From Nitrospinaceae bacterium (GTDB lineage Bacteria > Nitrospinota > Nitrospinia > Nitrospinales > JACRGP01), in assembly GCA_029261555.1 (NCBI GenBank), contig JAJDBB010000016.1:1-36760 (forward strand): a DNA stretch of 36,760 nt, read 5' to 3'. Every line of letters begins with the position of its first letter. Position 1 is the stretch's first letter. Below are positions 16,504 through 24,537 of this stretch, one piece after another. The notes beneath the pieces are model-generated. The model searched no databases and was not told the DNA's origin. It saw nothing but the letters and a program-made list of their open reading frames with translations. The position numbers were made by a program, and so were the translations under genes.

Positions 16504-17847
16504 ATGCGCTATCTGCCTCAAACTGAAAACGACGTCCGGGACATGCTCGCCCGGATCGGGATCGAAAACGTCTCCGATCTTTTTGAGCACATCCCCGAAG
16601 CCCTGCGACTGGAAAAACCGCTTGCCCTTCCCGAGGCTCTTTCGGAAAGCGAATTGACGGTGGTTTTGAACCGGATGCAGAAACGCAATCCGCAACCGGA
16701 CGACTATGTCCAGTTCCTGGGCGCGGGCGCCTATCGCCATTTCACCCCGGCGCTGATCAATCACCTGCTCCTGCGCGGCGAGTTCATGACCAGCTACACG
16801 CCGTATCAACCGGAAGTGAGCCAGGGTACCCTGCAGGCAATTTTTGAATTTCAGAGCATGATCTCCCGTCTGACGGGAATGGAGATCGCCAACGCTTCAA
16901 TGTACGACGGCGCGTCGGCGCTGGCCGAGGCCGTTCTCATGGCCGGTCGCGTTACGGGGCGCAAGGAATTTCTCGTGTCCAGGGCGGCGCATTCGGAGTA
17001 CCGACAGGTCGTGGAGACCTACACTCGCGGCGCGGAATTAAATATCAAGGAAATCCCCATCGCTAAAAACGGCGCCACCGATCTGGATTTTGTCGCCGAC
17101 AATCTAAACGAAAACGTCGGCGCGGTGGTGTTGCAATCGCCGAACTTTTTCGGCGTGGTGGAACAGTATCCGGACCTTGGCGAACGTTTGGAAAAAAATG
17201 GAACTCTGCTGATCGTCGCGGTGGCCGAACCGCTGTCCCTGGGAATTCTCAAGCCGCCGGGGGAACACGGCGCGGATATCGTGGTGGGCGAAGGGCAGGG
17301 ATTTGGAATCCCCGTTTCGTTTGGCGGACCTTACGTCGGGTTTTTCGCGACGCGGGAAAAGTTTTTCCGCCAGGTACCCGGCAGGCTGGTCGGGGAAACC
17401 GTCGATCAAAACAATCAAAAAGCCTACACCCTGACGCTTTCGACTCGGGAACAACACATCCGGCGCGAACGGGCGACCTCCAACATCTGCACCAACCAGG
17501 GGCTGTGCGCCCTGGCCGCGACGATTTACATGGCCACTCTGGGCAAGCAGGGACTGCGCGACGTCGCCGCCATGAACGCGCAAAAAGCCCATTACCTGAA
17601 AAACGAGTTGGAAAAACTGCCGGGATACAATGTTCGCTTCGAGGCGGAAATTTTCAACGAGTTTGTGCTGGACTGCCCGGAACCCGCGGAAACGATTCTG
17701 GAAAAATTATATCCCGAGAAGATTCTGGCCGGAGTGGCGCTTGGCCGCTGGTATCCGGAAATGCAAAACTCCCTCCTGCTCTGCGCCACCGAAACCAACA
17801 CCCGCGAAGAGATGGATCGCCTCGTACATACCCTCGCGGCCCTATAA
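16504..17847 (+). CDS. gcvPA: Glycine dehydrogenase (decarboxylating) subunit 1
   Basis: 447 residues, the N-terminal half of the split P protein. Together with GcvPB it decarboxylates glycine using pyridoxal phosphate. It starts MRYLPQTENDVRDML and contains FLGAGAYRHFTPALI, TSYTPYQPEVSQGTLQ, NASMYDGASALAEA and TSNICTNQGLCALAATIYM, all typical of the GcvPA family. The PLP-binding lysine is in GcvPB, which is absent here: the next gene downstream is convergent and only 18 bp away. The PB subunit must be encoded elsewhere or the system is incomplete. Confidence 0.96.
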   Translation: MRYLPQTENDVRDMLARIGIENVSDLFEHIPEALRLEKPLALPEALSESELTVVLNRMQKRNPQPDDYVQFLGAGAYRHFTPALINHLLLRGEFMTSYTPYQPEVSQGTLQAIFEFQSMISRLTGMEIANASMYDGASALAEAVLMAGRVTGRKEFLVSRAAHSEYRQVVETYTRGAELNIKEIPIAKNGATDLDFVADNLNENVGAVVLQSPNFFGVVEQYPDLGERLEKNGTLLIVAVAEPLSLGILKPPGEHGADIVVGEGQGFGIPVSFGGPYVGFFATREKFFRQVPGRLVGETVDQNNQKAYTLTLSTREQHIRRERATSNICTNQGLCALAATIYMATLGKQGLRDVAAMNAQKAHYLKNELEKLPGYNVRFEAEIFNEFVLDCPEPAETILEKLYPEKILAGVALGRWYPEMQNSLLLCATETNTREEMDRLVHTLAAL

Positions 17848-17865
17848 CCGGCGCGAGTTCGCAGG

Positions 17866-17997
17866 CTATTTTTTCTGTTTGTCGAGGAGGGGCGGTTGGG
17901 GCGGGCCTTTGTGGCCGCACGCCTGAGTAACAACCATTATCATGGCAACCACTATCCACGCGGTCAGCGCTTTTTTGAAAAAGGTTTTAACGGTCAT
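17866..17997 (-). CDS. Small LptM-like outer-membrane lipoprotein
   Basis: A 43-residue reading frame starting MTVKTFFKKAL, with a hydrophobic stretch, lipobox VTQAC (lipidated C27) and the short mature motif CGHKGPPQPP. This matches LptM/YifL-type mini-lipoproteins (CG.KGPL..P), which assist maturation of the LPS translocon LptD. AAGGA lies about nine bases before the ATG. It directly follows argH, a position where such genes are often found, usually with lysA and dapF next; those are missing here. Too short for default gene callers. Confidence 0.75.
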   Translation of the reverse strand: MTVKTFFKKALTAWIVVAMIMVVTQACGHKGPPQPPLLDKQKK

Positions 17998-18019
17998 TTT
18001 GCGTTCTTCCTTTTTGTTC

Positions 18020-18053
18020 TTTTCTTAAACTGCCAACTATCAACCGATTGCTG
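18020..18053 (-). repeat. Short dispersed repeat after argH
   Basis: Read on the minus strand, AGTTGGCAGTTTAAGAAAA (18020-18038) is identical over 19 bases to 8266-8284 and close to 15998-16016. It begins right after the argH stop codon. Confidence 0.6.
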
Positions 18054-19436
18054 TTAATTGTTTTTCAACTTCCTCTCCCAGCGGGCGATTTGTTTCATTA
18101 CCTGCTTCCGCGCCGTGCCGCCGTATACGTTTTTCCGGTCGACGCATCCTTCGATCGTCAGGTAATCAAATATATCGGCTTTGAATTTCGGCCACATGGC
18201 TTTTAATTCGGCGAGGGACAATTCGCTGAGAGACTGGCGGCCAGATTCGATGCACAGAGCCACGGCTTTGCCGGTGATTTCATGCGCCTGGCGAAAGGGC
18301 ACGCCGCGTTCGGCAAGGTAATCCGCCATTTCCGTCGCGGTTAAAAATCCGGCGGACTCCAGACGCTGGACGGGAATTTTTTTGAAGCGCGCGCTCTGGA
18401 TCATTCCGCCGAACACTTCGAGACAGTCCTTGACGGTATCCACCGTATCGAACAGCGCTTCCTTGTCCTCCTGCAAATCGCGGTTGTACGCCATGGGCAG
18501 GGACTTCATCAGCGCCAGCAGGGACACGAGGTTGCCGTACACGCGTCCGGTTTTGGCGCGGGTCAACTCGGCGGCGTCGGGATTTTTCTTTTGCGGCATG
18601 ATACTGCTTCCGGTAGTGAAGGCGTCGGAGAGTTCCACGAAGTCGAACTCGGAGGCCGACCACAGAACCAGCTCTTCGCAAAAGCGGCTGAGGTGCATCA
18701 TGAGTATGGAAGCGTTGGCGCAAAACTCGATCATGAAATCGCGGTCGCCGACGGCGTCCATGCTATTGTGCGAAATTTCGGGAAATTTTAATAATTTAGC
18801 GACGTAGGCGCGGTCCAGAGGATACCCCGCGCCCGCCAGCGCCGCCGCGCCGAGGGGCATGACGTCGATGCGTTTCAAGTTGTCCCACAAGCGGTCGGCG
18901 TCGCGGCCCAGCATCTCCAGGTAGGCGAGCAGGTGATGCGCTAACCGTACCGGTTGGGCGCGTTGCATGTGGGTGTAGCCTGGAATGATGTGATCGACGG
19001 TTTTTTTCGCCTGGGCGAATAGAGCGCGGTTCAATCGTTGGAGCAGGCGCTGTATCTCGCAGGTTTCATGGCGCAGGTAGAGGCGGACGTCCAGGCAGAT
19101 TTGATCGTTCCGACTACGACCGGTGTGCAGTTTGCCGCCGACGGGTCCGACGATTTCGATGAGCCGGGACTCGATGTTCATGTGAACGTCTTCCAGCGCG
19201 GCGTCAAAGACGAAGCGCCCGGACTCGATTTCCTTGCGAATTTTGTTCAGTCCGACGACGATTTTTTTGGATTCGGCGGCGGCGATGATTTTGCATTTCG
19301 CCAGCATTTTGCAGTGCGCGATACTGCCTTCAATATCGTAGGCGTACAGGCGCTGGTCGTAATCGACGGAGGCGGAGAAACGCTCCATCGCGCTGTCGGT
19401 TTTTTTCTTGAAGCGTCCGCCCCAGGGCTTTTTCAC
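18054..19436 (-). CDS. argH: Argininosuccinate lyase
   Basis: 460 residues, full length. Splits argininosuccinate into arginine and fumarate, the last step of arginine synthesis. The superfamily signature GSSIMPQKKNPD is present (about residues 273-284), with IPGYTHMQRAQPV and HTGRSRNDQ upstream. It begins MKKPWGGRFKK, as typical family members do. The stop abuts a short dispersed repeat, and the LptM-like gene follows 56 bp later on the same strand. No argG is adjacent. Confidence 0.97.
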   Translation of the reverse strand: MKKPWGGRFKKKTDSAMERFSASVDYDQRLYAYDIEGSIAHCKMLAKCKIIAAAESKKIVVGLNKIRKEIESGRFVFDAALEDVHMNIESRLIEIVGPVGGKLHTGRSRNDQICLDVRLYLRHETCEIQRLLQRLNRALFAQAKKTVDHIIPGYTHMQRAQPVRLAHHLLAYLEMLGRDADRLWDNLKRIDVMPLGAAALAGAGYPLDRAYVAKLLKFPEISHNSMDAVGDRDFMIEFCANASILMMHLSRFCEELVLWSASEFDFVELSDAFTTGSSIMPQKKNPDAAELTRAKTGRVYGNLVSLLALMKSLPMAYNRDLQEDKEALFDTVDTVKDCLEVFGGMIQSARFKKIPVQRLESAGFLTATEMADYLAERGVPFRQAHEITGKAVALCIESGRQSLSELSLAELKAMWPKFKADIFDYLTIEGCVDRKNVYGGTARKQVMKQIARWERKLKNN

Positions 19437-19560
19437 GAGTGTCGGTCTCCCAATCCCATCTCTATTCTAAAATTCTAAAAGTTTCCGGCTGATGGTAAGG
19501 CATGAGGGCTTCAAGCGCAATATTTAAGGAGAGCCTCGTGGTTTCTGTTTTTAACCGGCT

Positions 19561-19592
19561 CCGGCGCTTTCGCCGGCCAGGCGCTTGCCTAG
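19561..19592. repeat. Double hairpin repeat at EEP gene end
   Basis: Two adjoining hairpins: CCGGCG-cttt-CGCCGG (19561-19576) and CCAGGC-gctt-GCCTAG (19577-19592). The second overlaps the EEP gene stop codon (19589-19591), so the repeat provides the stop. It equals the hairpins at 10877 and 13430 but for one base. Confidence 0.7.
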
Positions 19593-20728
19593 TCGGCGAG
19601 CGGAGTTTGACCGGTTTTCAGGCTTTTCAAATAGTCGTCGGTAAAGTCCACTTTGAGTTCCGCCCACATGGGGAGGTGATCGGACATTTGAAAAGTCCGC
19701 CAGTGGGTCATGTAGTAGTCCTGCTTTTGTTTGAACGAGCGCGCTTTGGTTTTTTTGCTGTCCAAGAAATCCCGCTTGGCCGGGGGCATTTTGTCGTAGT
19801 AGGTGAGAAAATCCTTTTTGCCGAACACGCTATGCGTGAAGTCGAAAACGCCGGAGGCGCCGATGGCCAGGCGCTTGTCCTCCACCTTGAGGGCGATCTG
19901 ATCGTAATGCTTGTCGCCTTTGAGATTGGTTTTTTCCTTGAGCAGGTTTGTGGGGATTTTAAACTTTGCCTTTTTCAGCGCTTCCATGGTTTTGTGTTCG
20001 GGGCTGACGATGTTGAAGTCGCCTAGTAGGATATAGTTTTCGCCGGACTTTTCCTGACGGTCCGCAAAGAATTTCGCGAGTTGGGCGATCTCGTCGGTCC
20101 GGCGTTTGAGTTTGTCGCCGGAGGCCGCGCCAAAATAGATGTGCAGGGAGCACAGGTTGAATTTGAACCAGCCGGACTGGAACGCGACCATGAACGGCGT
20201 GCGCGCGAATTGTAGCGCGTCTTCCTCGACGGCGACGGTTTCGTTTCCTGCGCCGTCTTCGGTTTTGATTTCTTTTTTAACGACGATCCTTTTTCCTTTG
20301 GGAAGGACGATCTCGCCCGCAACGTTGCGGAATGCGACTTTGCGTTTGTCGTAAACGAACCCGACGCGCTCGTTGTTTCCGCTTTTTCCCTCCGTCGTGT
20401 CGGTGACGATATAGTCCCAGTCGTCGCCCAGAAGTTCCATCAACGTATGCAAGCCTTTGAGGTCGCGGTGGATTTCCTGGATCGCGACGAGATCGAATCC
20501 GGCAACGATCTCGGCGATGTAATGCATGGATTCTGCCAGGCGGTGACCGTGTTTTTTGGCGTTGGAATCGAATTCACGGAGGTTCCAGGTGCCGAGGAGC
20601 AGGGAGCTTTCGGATTTGTGTTTGGCGACTTCCTTTTTTAGTTGAGTCCGCAGGGCGAGTAGACGGTCTAATGTGCGGTTGCGGTCGTCGTCGTTTTTCC
20701 AACTTGGAATTTGAAAGTATCGGGGCAT
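19589..20728 (-). CDS. Endonuclease/exonuclease/phosphatase family protein
   Basis: 379 residues, DNase I-like fold. Catalytic motifs are visible: GTWNLREF (N49), VAIQEI (E85), a long central segment including LHIYFGAASG, LLGDFNI and the terminal SDHLPMWAEL. No signal peptide is seen, so it is probably cytoplasmic. Substrate is unknown: DNA, RNA or phosphoesters are all possible for this superfamily. It follows the L,D-transpeptidase gene by 38 bp on the same strand, suggesting co-transcription. The start at 20728 has GAGG eight bases upstream; the longer upstream frame would overlap the transpeptidase gene. Confidence 0.9.
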   Translation of the reverse strand: MPRYFQIPSWKNDDDRNRTLDRLLALRTQLKKEVAKHKSESSLLLGTWNLREFDSNAKKHGHRLAESMHYIAEIVAGFDLVAIQEIHRDLKGLHTLMELLGDDWDYIVTDTTEGKSGNNERVGFVYDKRKVAFRNVAGEIVLPKGKRIVVKKEIKTEDGAGNETVAVEEDALQFARTPFMVAFQSGWFKFNLCSLHIYFGAASGDKLKRRTDEIAQLAKFFADRQEKSGENYILLGDFNIVSPEHKTMEALKKAKFKIPTNLLKEKTNLKGDKHYDQIALKVEDKRLAIGASGVFDFTHSVFGKKDFLTYYDKMPPAKRDFLDSKKTKARSFKQKQDYYMTHWRTFQMSDHLPMWAELKVDFTDDYLKSLKTGQTPLAD

Positions 20729-20766
20729 GATTTCGACCTCGCGGAGGATTATTGTTGAATTTTGTT

Positions 20767-21912
20767 TTAAGCGGAGGAGCCGACGGGGACGGCTTCTCCG
20801 GGTTTCCACTTGTCCTTTTCGACAATGTCGACGCGAACGCCGAGAGGCACAACCCTGGCCAGGAAATCCAGGTACCACGCCTGTATGTTGGGGCATCCGG
20901 CGCTGCCGTTGCGCCAGTCAAAATTCTTTTTATAAAACTCGTTGACCTTGGCGAGGTTCACGCCGTGGATGCCGTAACTGCCGGGGACGGGTTTGTCCAG
21001 TTTGCGCAGGCCCATCCACCACGATCCGATTTCGTGTTCGGGGTCGCCAAACGGAATTTTGCGGACGCGCGTTTTTCCGTCGACGACTTCTTTTTTGTAC
21101 CAAGTGGGTTTGTTGACCTTGTTCTTGATTTCGTATTCGCCTAGCGGCGTCTCTTCACCGGCGCGGCCAAATATGGCTTTGATTTTCAGGATTTCCTGTT
21201 CGTCGTAGACAACCCGCAAGATTCCTCCGTCCAGCGTCCCCACCAGGTACCATAGGTTGGGATCTTTCTTGTAGCTGGCGATTTCCTTGCCGTTGAACTT
21301 TAACGTTACCTGGCGGTCTCGGGAAAAATATTGGGTCTTGGGATCCTGATAAATTTGTTTCAGGATGTACTCCATGTTCTCCGTCGCCTTGTTGTTCAGA
21401 ATCATTTTGGCGATGGCGGCGTTGAGTTCGCGATTTCCTTCCTTGGTGTGTTGTAGCTCCCGGGTGCGCACGGTCAGGTCGGTTCGGATTTGCTCCAGCG
21501 TTTCGCTGGAAACCAGACCCAGTTTTTCCAGTTCCTGATAAAAAACCAGGTCCACCTGTTTTTGAGCGTCGTCGTCGAGAACGAATTGATACACGGTCAG
21601 GCCGACGGTAATCAGCAAGGTTAAAATCGAGGCCGAGAGCTTGAGAGTTTGTTTGGCGTTGTTGGTCAGGCGATAGCGCCGGACTTCGGATTTGACTTTT
21701 TTGTCTTTGTCTTCCAACGCGCTGAAGTTGGCTTGGCGGAATTTGTCGTGCAGGCGCTGTTCCAGCCGGGAGAGTTTCTCCTTATTGGCGGTGAGCTTGT
21801 CGATGATCCAGTACAGGTTCTCGCGCGTGGTCCGGTCGTAGCAACCGCGCGGGTCCTTGTTGGCGAGTAGGTTGTATTCCGAAATGTTCAGGGTGTTAAG
21901 TTTGGAGGACAT
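20767..21912 (-). CDS. Membrane-anchored L,D-transpeptidase (YkuD) with novel N-module
   Basis: 381 residues. Residues 4-66 form a module also found in the neighbouring bactofilin (same 63-residue length, 29 identities). A charged linker, one membrane helix (about 90-112), a periplasmic helical stretch (115-190) and a YkuD catalytic domain (about 215-365) follow, with H316 in IHGVN and nucleophile C340 in GSAGCPN. YkuD enzymes cross-link peptidoglycan or attach proteins to it. The topology puts the N-module in the cytoplasm and the enzyme in the periplasm. Start at ATG 21912 fits the module boundary; an upstream TTG frame would run through a repeat hairpin. Confidence 0.9.
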   Translation of the reverse strand: MSSKLNTLNISEYNLLANKDPRGCYDRTTRENLYWIIDKLTANKEKLSRLEQRLHDKFRQANFSALEDKDKKVKSEVRRYRLTNNAKQTLKLSASILTLLITVGLTVYQFVLDDDAQKQVDLVFYQELEKLGLVSSETLEQIRTDLTVRTRELQHTKEGNRELNAAIAKMILNNKATENMEYILKQIYQDPKTQYFSRDRQVTLKFNGKEIASYKKDPNLWYLVGTLDGGILRVVYDEQEILKIKAIFGRAGEETPLGEYEIKNKVNKPTWYKKEVVDGKTRVRKIPFGDPEHEIGSWWMGLRKLDKPVPGSYGIHGVNLAKVNEFYKKNFDWRNGSAGCPNIQAWYLDFLARVVPLGVRVDIVEKDKWKPGEAVPVGSSA

Positions 21913-21932
21913 TCTTCCCGCCGAAGTTTGTT

Positions 21933-21948
21933 CCGGCCTATGCGCCGG
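21933..21948. repeat. GC hairpin upstream of the transpeptidase gene
   Basis: CCGGC / GCCGG arms around CTATGC, matching the hairpin part of the dispersed elements. Unlike the others it lies at a gene 5' end, about 20 bases before the start codon. Confidence 0.4.
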
Positions 21949-22073
21949 AGTTTCAAACAAGCCTGTATGGAAAGTTTAATCAATTTCTTCGAAAATTTAA
22001 ACATTACTTTGAGCCCGCGACCCGGGTAGTATGCTTTGCAATAAAACGCGACGAGGATGGTGTCAATAAATTC

Positions 22074-22346
22074 ATGAACAAAACAATTTTAGCGCTGATT
22101 ATTGCGGTCGCCCTGTTCGGTTGCGAAGAGAAGGAAAAGGAAGTCTGGAAGGGGTATATATCTCCCGGTCCCGACCAGGAATTTTTTGTAAACGATTACA
22201 AGAGTCTTGATCGTTGCCGTGAGACTGCGGAATGGAAATTGAAAGCCATGCAGATCAAAGGTTCCGGAACCTACGAATGCCGGAAAAATTGCGCCGAAGA
22301 CGCGTCGGGCCGGCAAGTTTGCGAGGAAACTTATAAAGGCGAATGA
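22074..22346 (+). CDS. Small cysteine-rich lipoprotein
   Basis: 90 residues with a short lipoprotein signal (MNKTILALIIAVALFGC, lipidated C17) and a charged mature chain. Four further cysteines (C48, C69, C73, C83) could make two disulfides outside the cytoplasm. No family recognised. It is the only plus-strand gene in the rsmI-to-argH block: divergent from the transpeptidase gene and convergent with the bactofilin gene, whose stop is three bases away. The ribosome site is poor (GAGGA about 16 bases upstream). The position suggests an envelope role with its neighbours, but that is inference. Confidence 0.72.
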   Translation: MNKTILALIIAVALFGCEEKEKEVWKGYISPGPDQEFFVNDYKSLDRCRETAEWKLKAMQIKGSGTYECRKNCAEDASGRQVCEETYKGE

Positions 22347-22348
22347 AG

Positions 22349-23125
22349 TCAGGCCGGGATGCTGGGTTTCGGGGTTTTGTGAATGGTGTTTTTATTTTTC
22401 GGCTCCGGGGTCATCAGGCAGTTTCCTTCCAGGCGCCCGCCAACTGCGATTTCCATCGCGGGAGTCCGCACGTCGCCAAGGATGCGTCCGCCATCCTGAA
22501 TCTCCACTTTCTTCTCCGCATAAACGTTGCCGGTTATTCTTCCCTGGCACACGACGCTTTGCGCGAAAATTTTCCCCTTCACTTCGCCGCCTTCGCCGAT
22601 CACCAGGGCGTCGTCGATTCTCAATTCTCCCTCCAACGATCCCTCCACCCTTACCGGTCCGTTGAAAGAAAGCCGACCGTTAGCCTGCGTGTCCGGCCCG
22701 ATCAAAAAGCCGAAATTGGCCCGTCCGTATTTCTTCAACAACCGTCTTTCTGTCCAAGTGCATTCATTTTTAAACTGGGTCAACTTGGCCAGAACTAAAA
22801 ACAGGGTCTCGCGCGATTCCCGGTCGTAGATTCCGTCGGGATCCTTGGTTTCCAGAAAATCGTATTCTTCCTGGCTGAGGACGTTCAGCTTTTTTATAAT
22901 CTGAGGATAATTCATAAAAGCCAAAACAGAAACGTTTTTAGACGAGGTAGATTCTTCCGCGGGGATCAGGCTTTCCAAGCCCTGCTTTAAAAGCGACGCC
23001 CGCAACCGGGGAAGGGTCTTGCCCGGTTGAAACCCTTTCGCCTCCTTGAGGTGATCGGGAGTCGGGCCTTCCGATTCAATTTCGGTAAAATCCAGTTCGT
23101 CTTTATCTATTTGTTGTGTCGTCAT
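22349..23125 (-). CDS. Bactofilin with extra N-terminal module
   Basis: 258 residues. An acidic, disordered-looking start (1-70) is followed by the 63-residue module (79-141) shared with the L,D-transpeptidase. A bactofilin beta-helix domain (about 150-242) comes next, with repeating glycine/hydrophobic strands such as VRVEGSLEGEL, GGEVKGKI, GRITGNVYA and GGRILGDV, then a Lys/Pro-rich tail. Bactofilins polymerise without nucleotide into scaffolds that position envelope enzymes. Usual bactofilins lack such a module. The gene lies 96 bp downstream of the MinD/ParA-like ATPase gene on the same strand. Confidence 0.9.
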   Translation of the reverse strand: MTTQQIDKDELDFTEIESEGPTPDHLKEAKGFQPGKTLPRLRASLLKQGLESLIPAEESTSSKNVSVLAFMNYPQIIKKLNVLSQEEYDFLETKDPDGIYDRESRETLFLVLAKLTQFKNECTWTERRLLKKYGRANFGFLIGPDTQANGRLSFNGPVRVEGSLEGELRIDDALVIGEGGEVKGKIFAQSVVCQGRITGNVYAEKKVEIQDGGRILGDVRTPAMEIAVGGRLEGNCLMTPEPKNKNTIHKTPKPSIPA

Positions 23126-23170
23126 TTTAATGTAGGGATGGGGCGATTACAACGCCGAGTTTTACGGTTT

Positions 23171-23266
23171 GTTCAAATGCCGGCAATGCGGCCGGTTTTT
23201 TTTTGGAAAACTCAACCGGTTCAAATACTGGCAATGCGTCCGAGTTTTTTTGAAAAACCCAACCAG
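23171..23266. repeat. Imperfect 48-bp tandem duplication at a gene end
   Basis: Two neighbouring copies (23171-23218 and 23219-23266), each starting GTTCAAAT and containing GGCAATGCG and a long T-run (9 and 7 bases). The second copy is the 3' end of the ATPase gene including its stop; the first lies just beyond it. They look about 80% alike. Confidence 0.65.
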
Positions 23267-24537
23267 TTTTGGGTTTTCAGAAAACGCAGAATTTCCTTGT
23301 CTGGACTGTTCAGCGTGGGACGCGGCGTTTTATCGCCCAGAATACTTTGGGCGATCTGGTCTACGCGGTCGGTCAGTCTTTGATCCTTGTTGTAGAACAA
23401 GGCGCCCCGGTTGTTGGTGATGTTGATGACTTTATGATGAGGAATCATTCCGACAATCTGGATGCGTTCTTTGTAAGTTTCCAGTTTGTCGAGAGTGTCC
23501 AGGTACTCCCGAAGTTTTTTCAGACTGGGAGGAATTTCGCTCGTGTTCTGGCAACGATTGAACACGACGCCCAGCTTTTTGTTCCTCAGGGAATTCAGAA
23601 CCGCTTCCTGTCCGCGTTCGGCGACCAGCCTTTGCGCGTGGGCCTTATCCAGCCCCGTCAATTTGTCCTCCAGAAAATCCTGATAAAAATCCTCGTAATA
23701 GTCGATGAACGAATGCAGGGCGTCGATACTGCCGTTCACCGCGATGGTGTTGCTCAGGTCGAAGACAAAAATCACCTGGTCGATCACGTTGATCAAGGAA
23801 GACAGATGATGGACCCCGCCCGCCGGCGTGTCCAGAATCACATAATCGTAACGGCCCAGCACTTTCCCCAGAACGTCCAGGAACAGCAGTAAAAACTCAG
23901 GTTCGTGGATGCGTTTGCGGTGCGCCTTTTTTCCGAGAATGGGGATCTCACCGCCGAGGATGGATAATTGATACTCCTCGATGTATTTGATGAATTCCTC
24001 GACGATGGGCCAGGAATTATTTTCATGTCGTTTCAGCGTTTGCCGGAAAGCGTCCATGTCCAGCTGGTCCAGTACGGGTTGCAAGAGCGTCAGGTCTTTG
24101 GGAGCCAATACCCGGTTCCGGTTCAGAATCAACTCGTGCAACAAGTCGCCTTGCGGGAACTCGGCGAAGTGGAAGAACTCCACGTTGGCGTTGCGGAAAT
24201 GGGCGAGACAACGCGCCAGGTTTTCGTCGCTCGCGTCGATGCGGCCTTCGAGATACCATTGGAACCGCGAAACGATCTGGTAAAAATTCCGCAGAAAATC
24301 GACTTGCCAGGTTTTGTTGGCCAGCGTTTCAAACAGGTCGTAAAAAGATTTATTAGGATGGCTGTCCAACAGGCTGGAAATCGTCGGAAGTCGCAGGTCC
24401 AGATCGAACAGGCAAACGCGGTTGTCCGCCTTTTTGTCGCGGGGCGGAAGCAGACGCGTGAGCGCCGCGGCGGTGTTGATAGACAGGGTGGTTTTACCTA
24501 TCCCGCCCTTCGGACCTATGATGGAAACGACGGTCAT
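23221..24537 (-). CDS. MinD/ParA-like ATPase with large insertion
   Basis: 438 residues, well above the 260-300 usual for this family. It has the deviant Walker A KGGIGKTT (10-17) with the signature lysine K10, the switch LFDLDLRLP (43-51) and Walker B YVILDTPAGG (232-241). About 165 residues separate the last two, far more than usual, implying an inserted helical domain. The C-terminus (NWLGFSKKLGRIASI) could be an amphipathic membrane-targeting helix as in MinD. Such ATPases position cellular structures. It begins directly at the rsmI stop (TAAATG) and precedes the bactofilin gene. Confidence 0.88.
   Translation of the reverse strand: MTVVSIIGPKGGIGKTTLSINTAAALTRLLPPRDKKADNRVCLFDLDLRLPTISSLLDSHPNKSFYDLFETLANKTWQVDFLRNFYQIVSRFQWYLEGRIDASDENLARCLAHFRNANVEFFHFAEFPQGDLLHELILNRNRVLAPKDLTLLQPVLDQLDMDAFRQTLKRHENNSWPIVEEFIKYIEEYQLSILGGEIPILGKKAHRKRIHEPEFLLLFLDVLGKVLGRYDYVILDTPAGGVHHLSSLINVIDQVIFVFDLSNTIAVNGSIDALHSFIDYYEDFYQDFLEDKLTGLDKAHAQRLVAERGQEAVLNSLRNKKLGVVFNRCQNTSEIPPSLKKLREYLDTLDKLETYKERIQIVGMIPHHKVINITNNRGALFYNKDQRLTDRVDQIAQSILGDKTPRPTLNSPDKEILRFLKTQNWLGFSKKLGRIASI

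Noticed and set aside
20729-20896. Longer start of the EEP protein
   Set aside because: Would overlap the transpeptidase gene; basic, low-quality sequence with no ribosome site.
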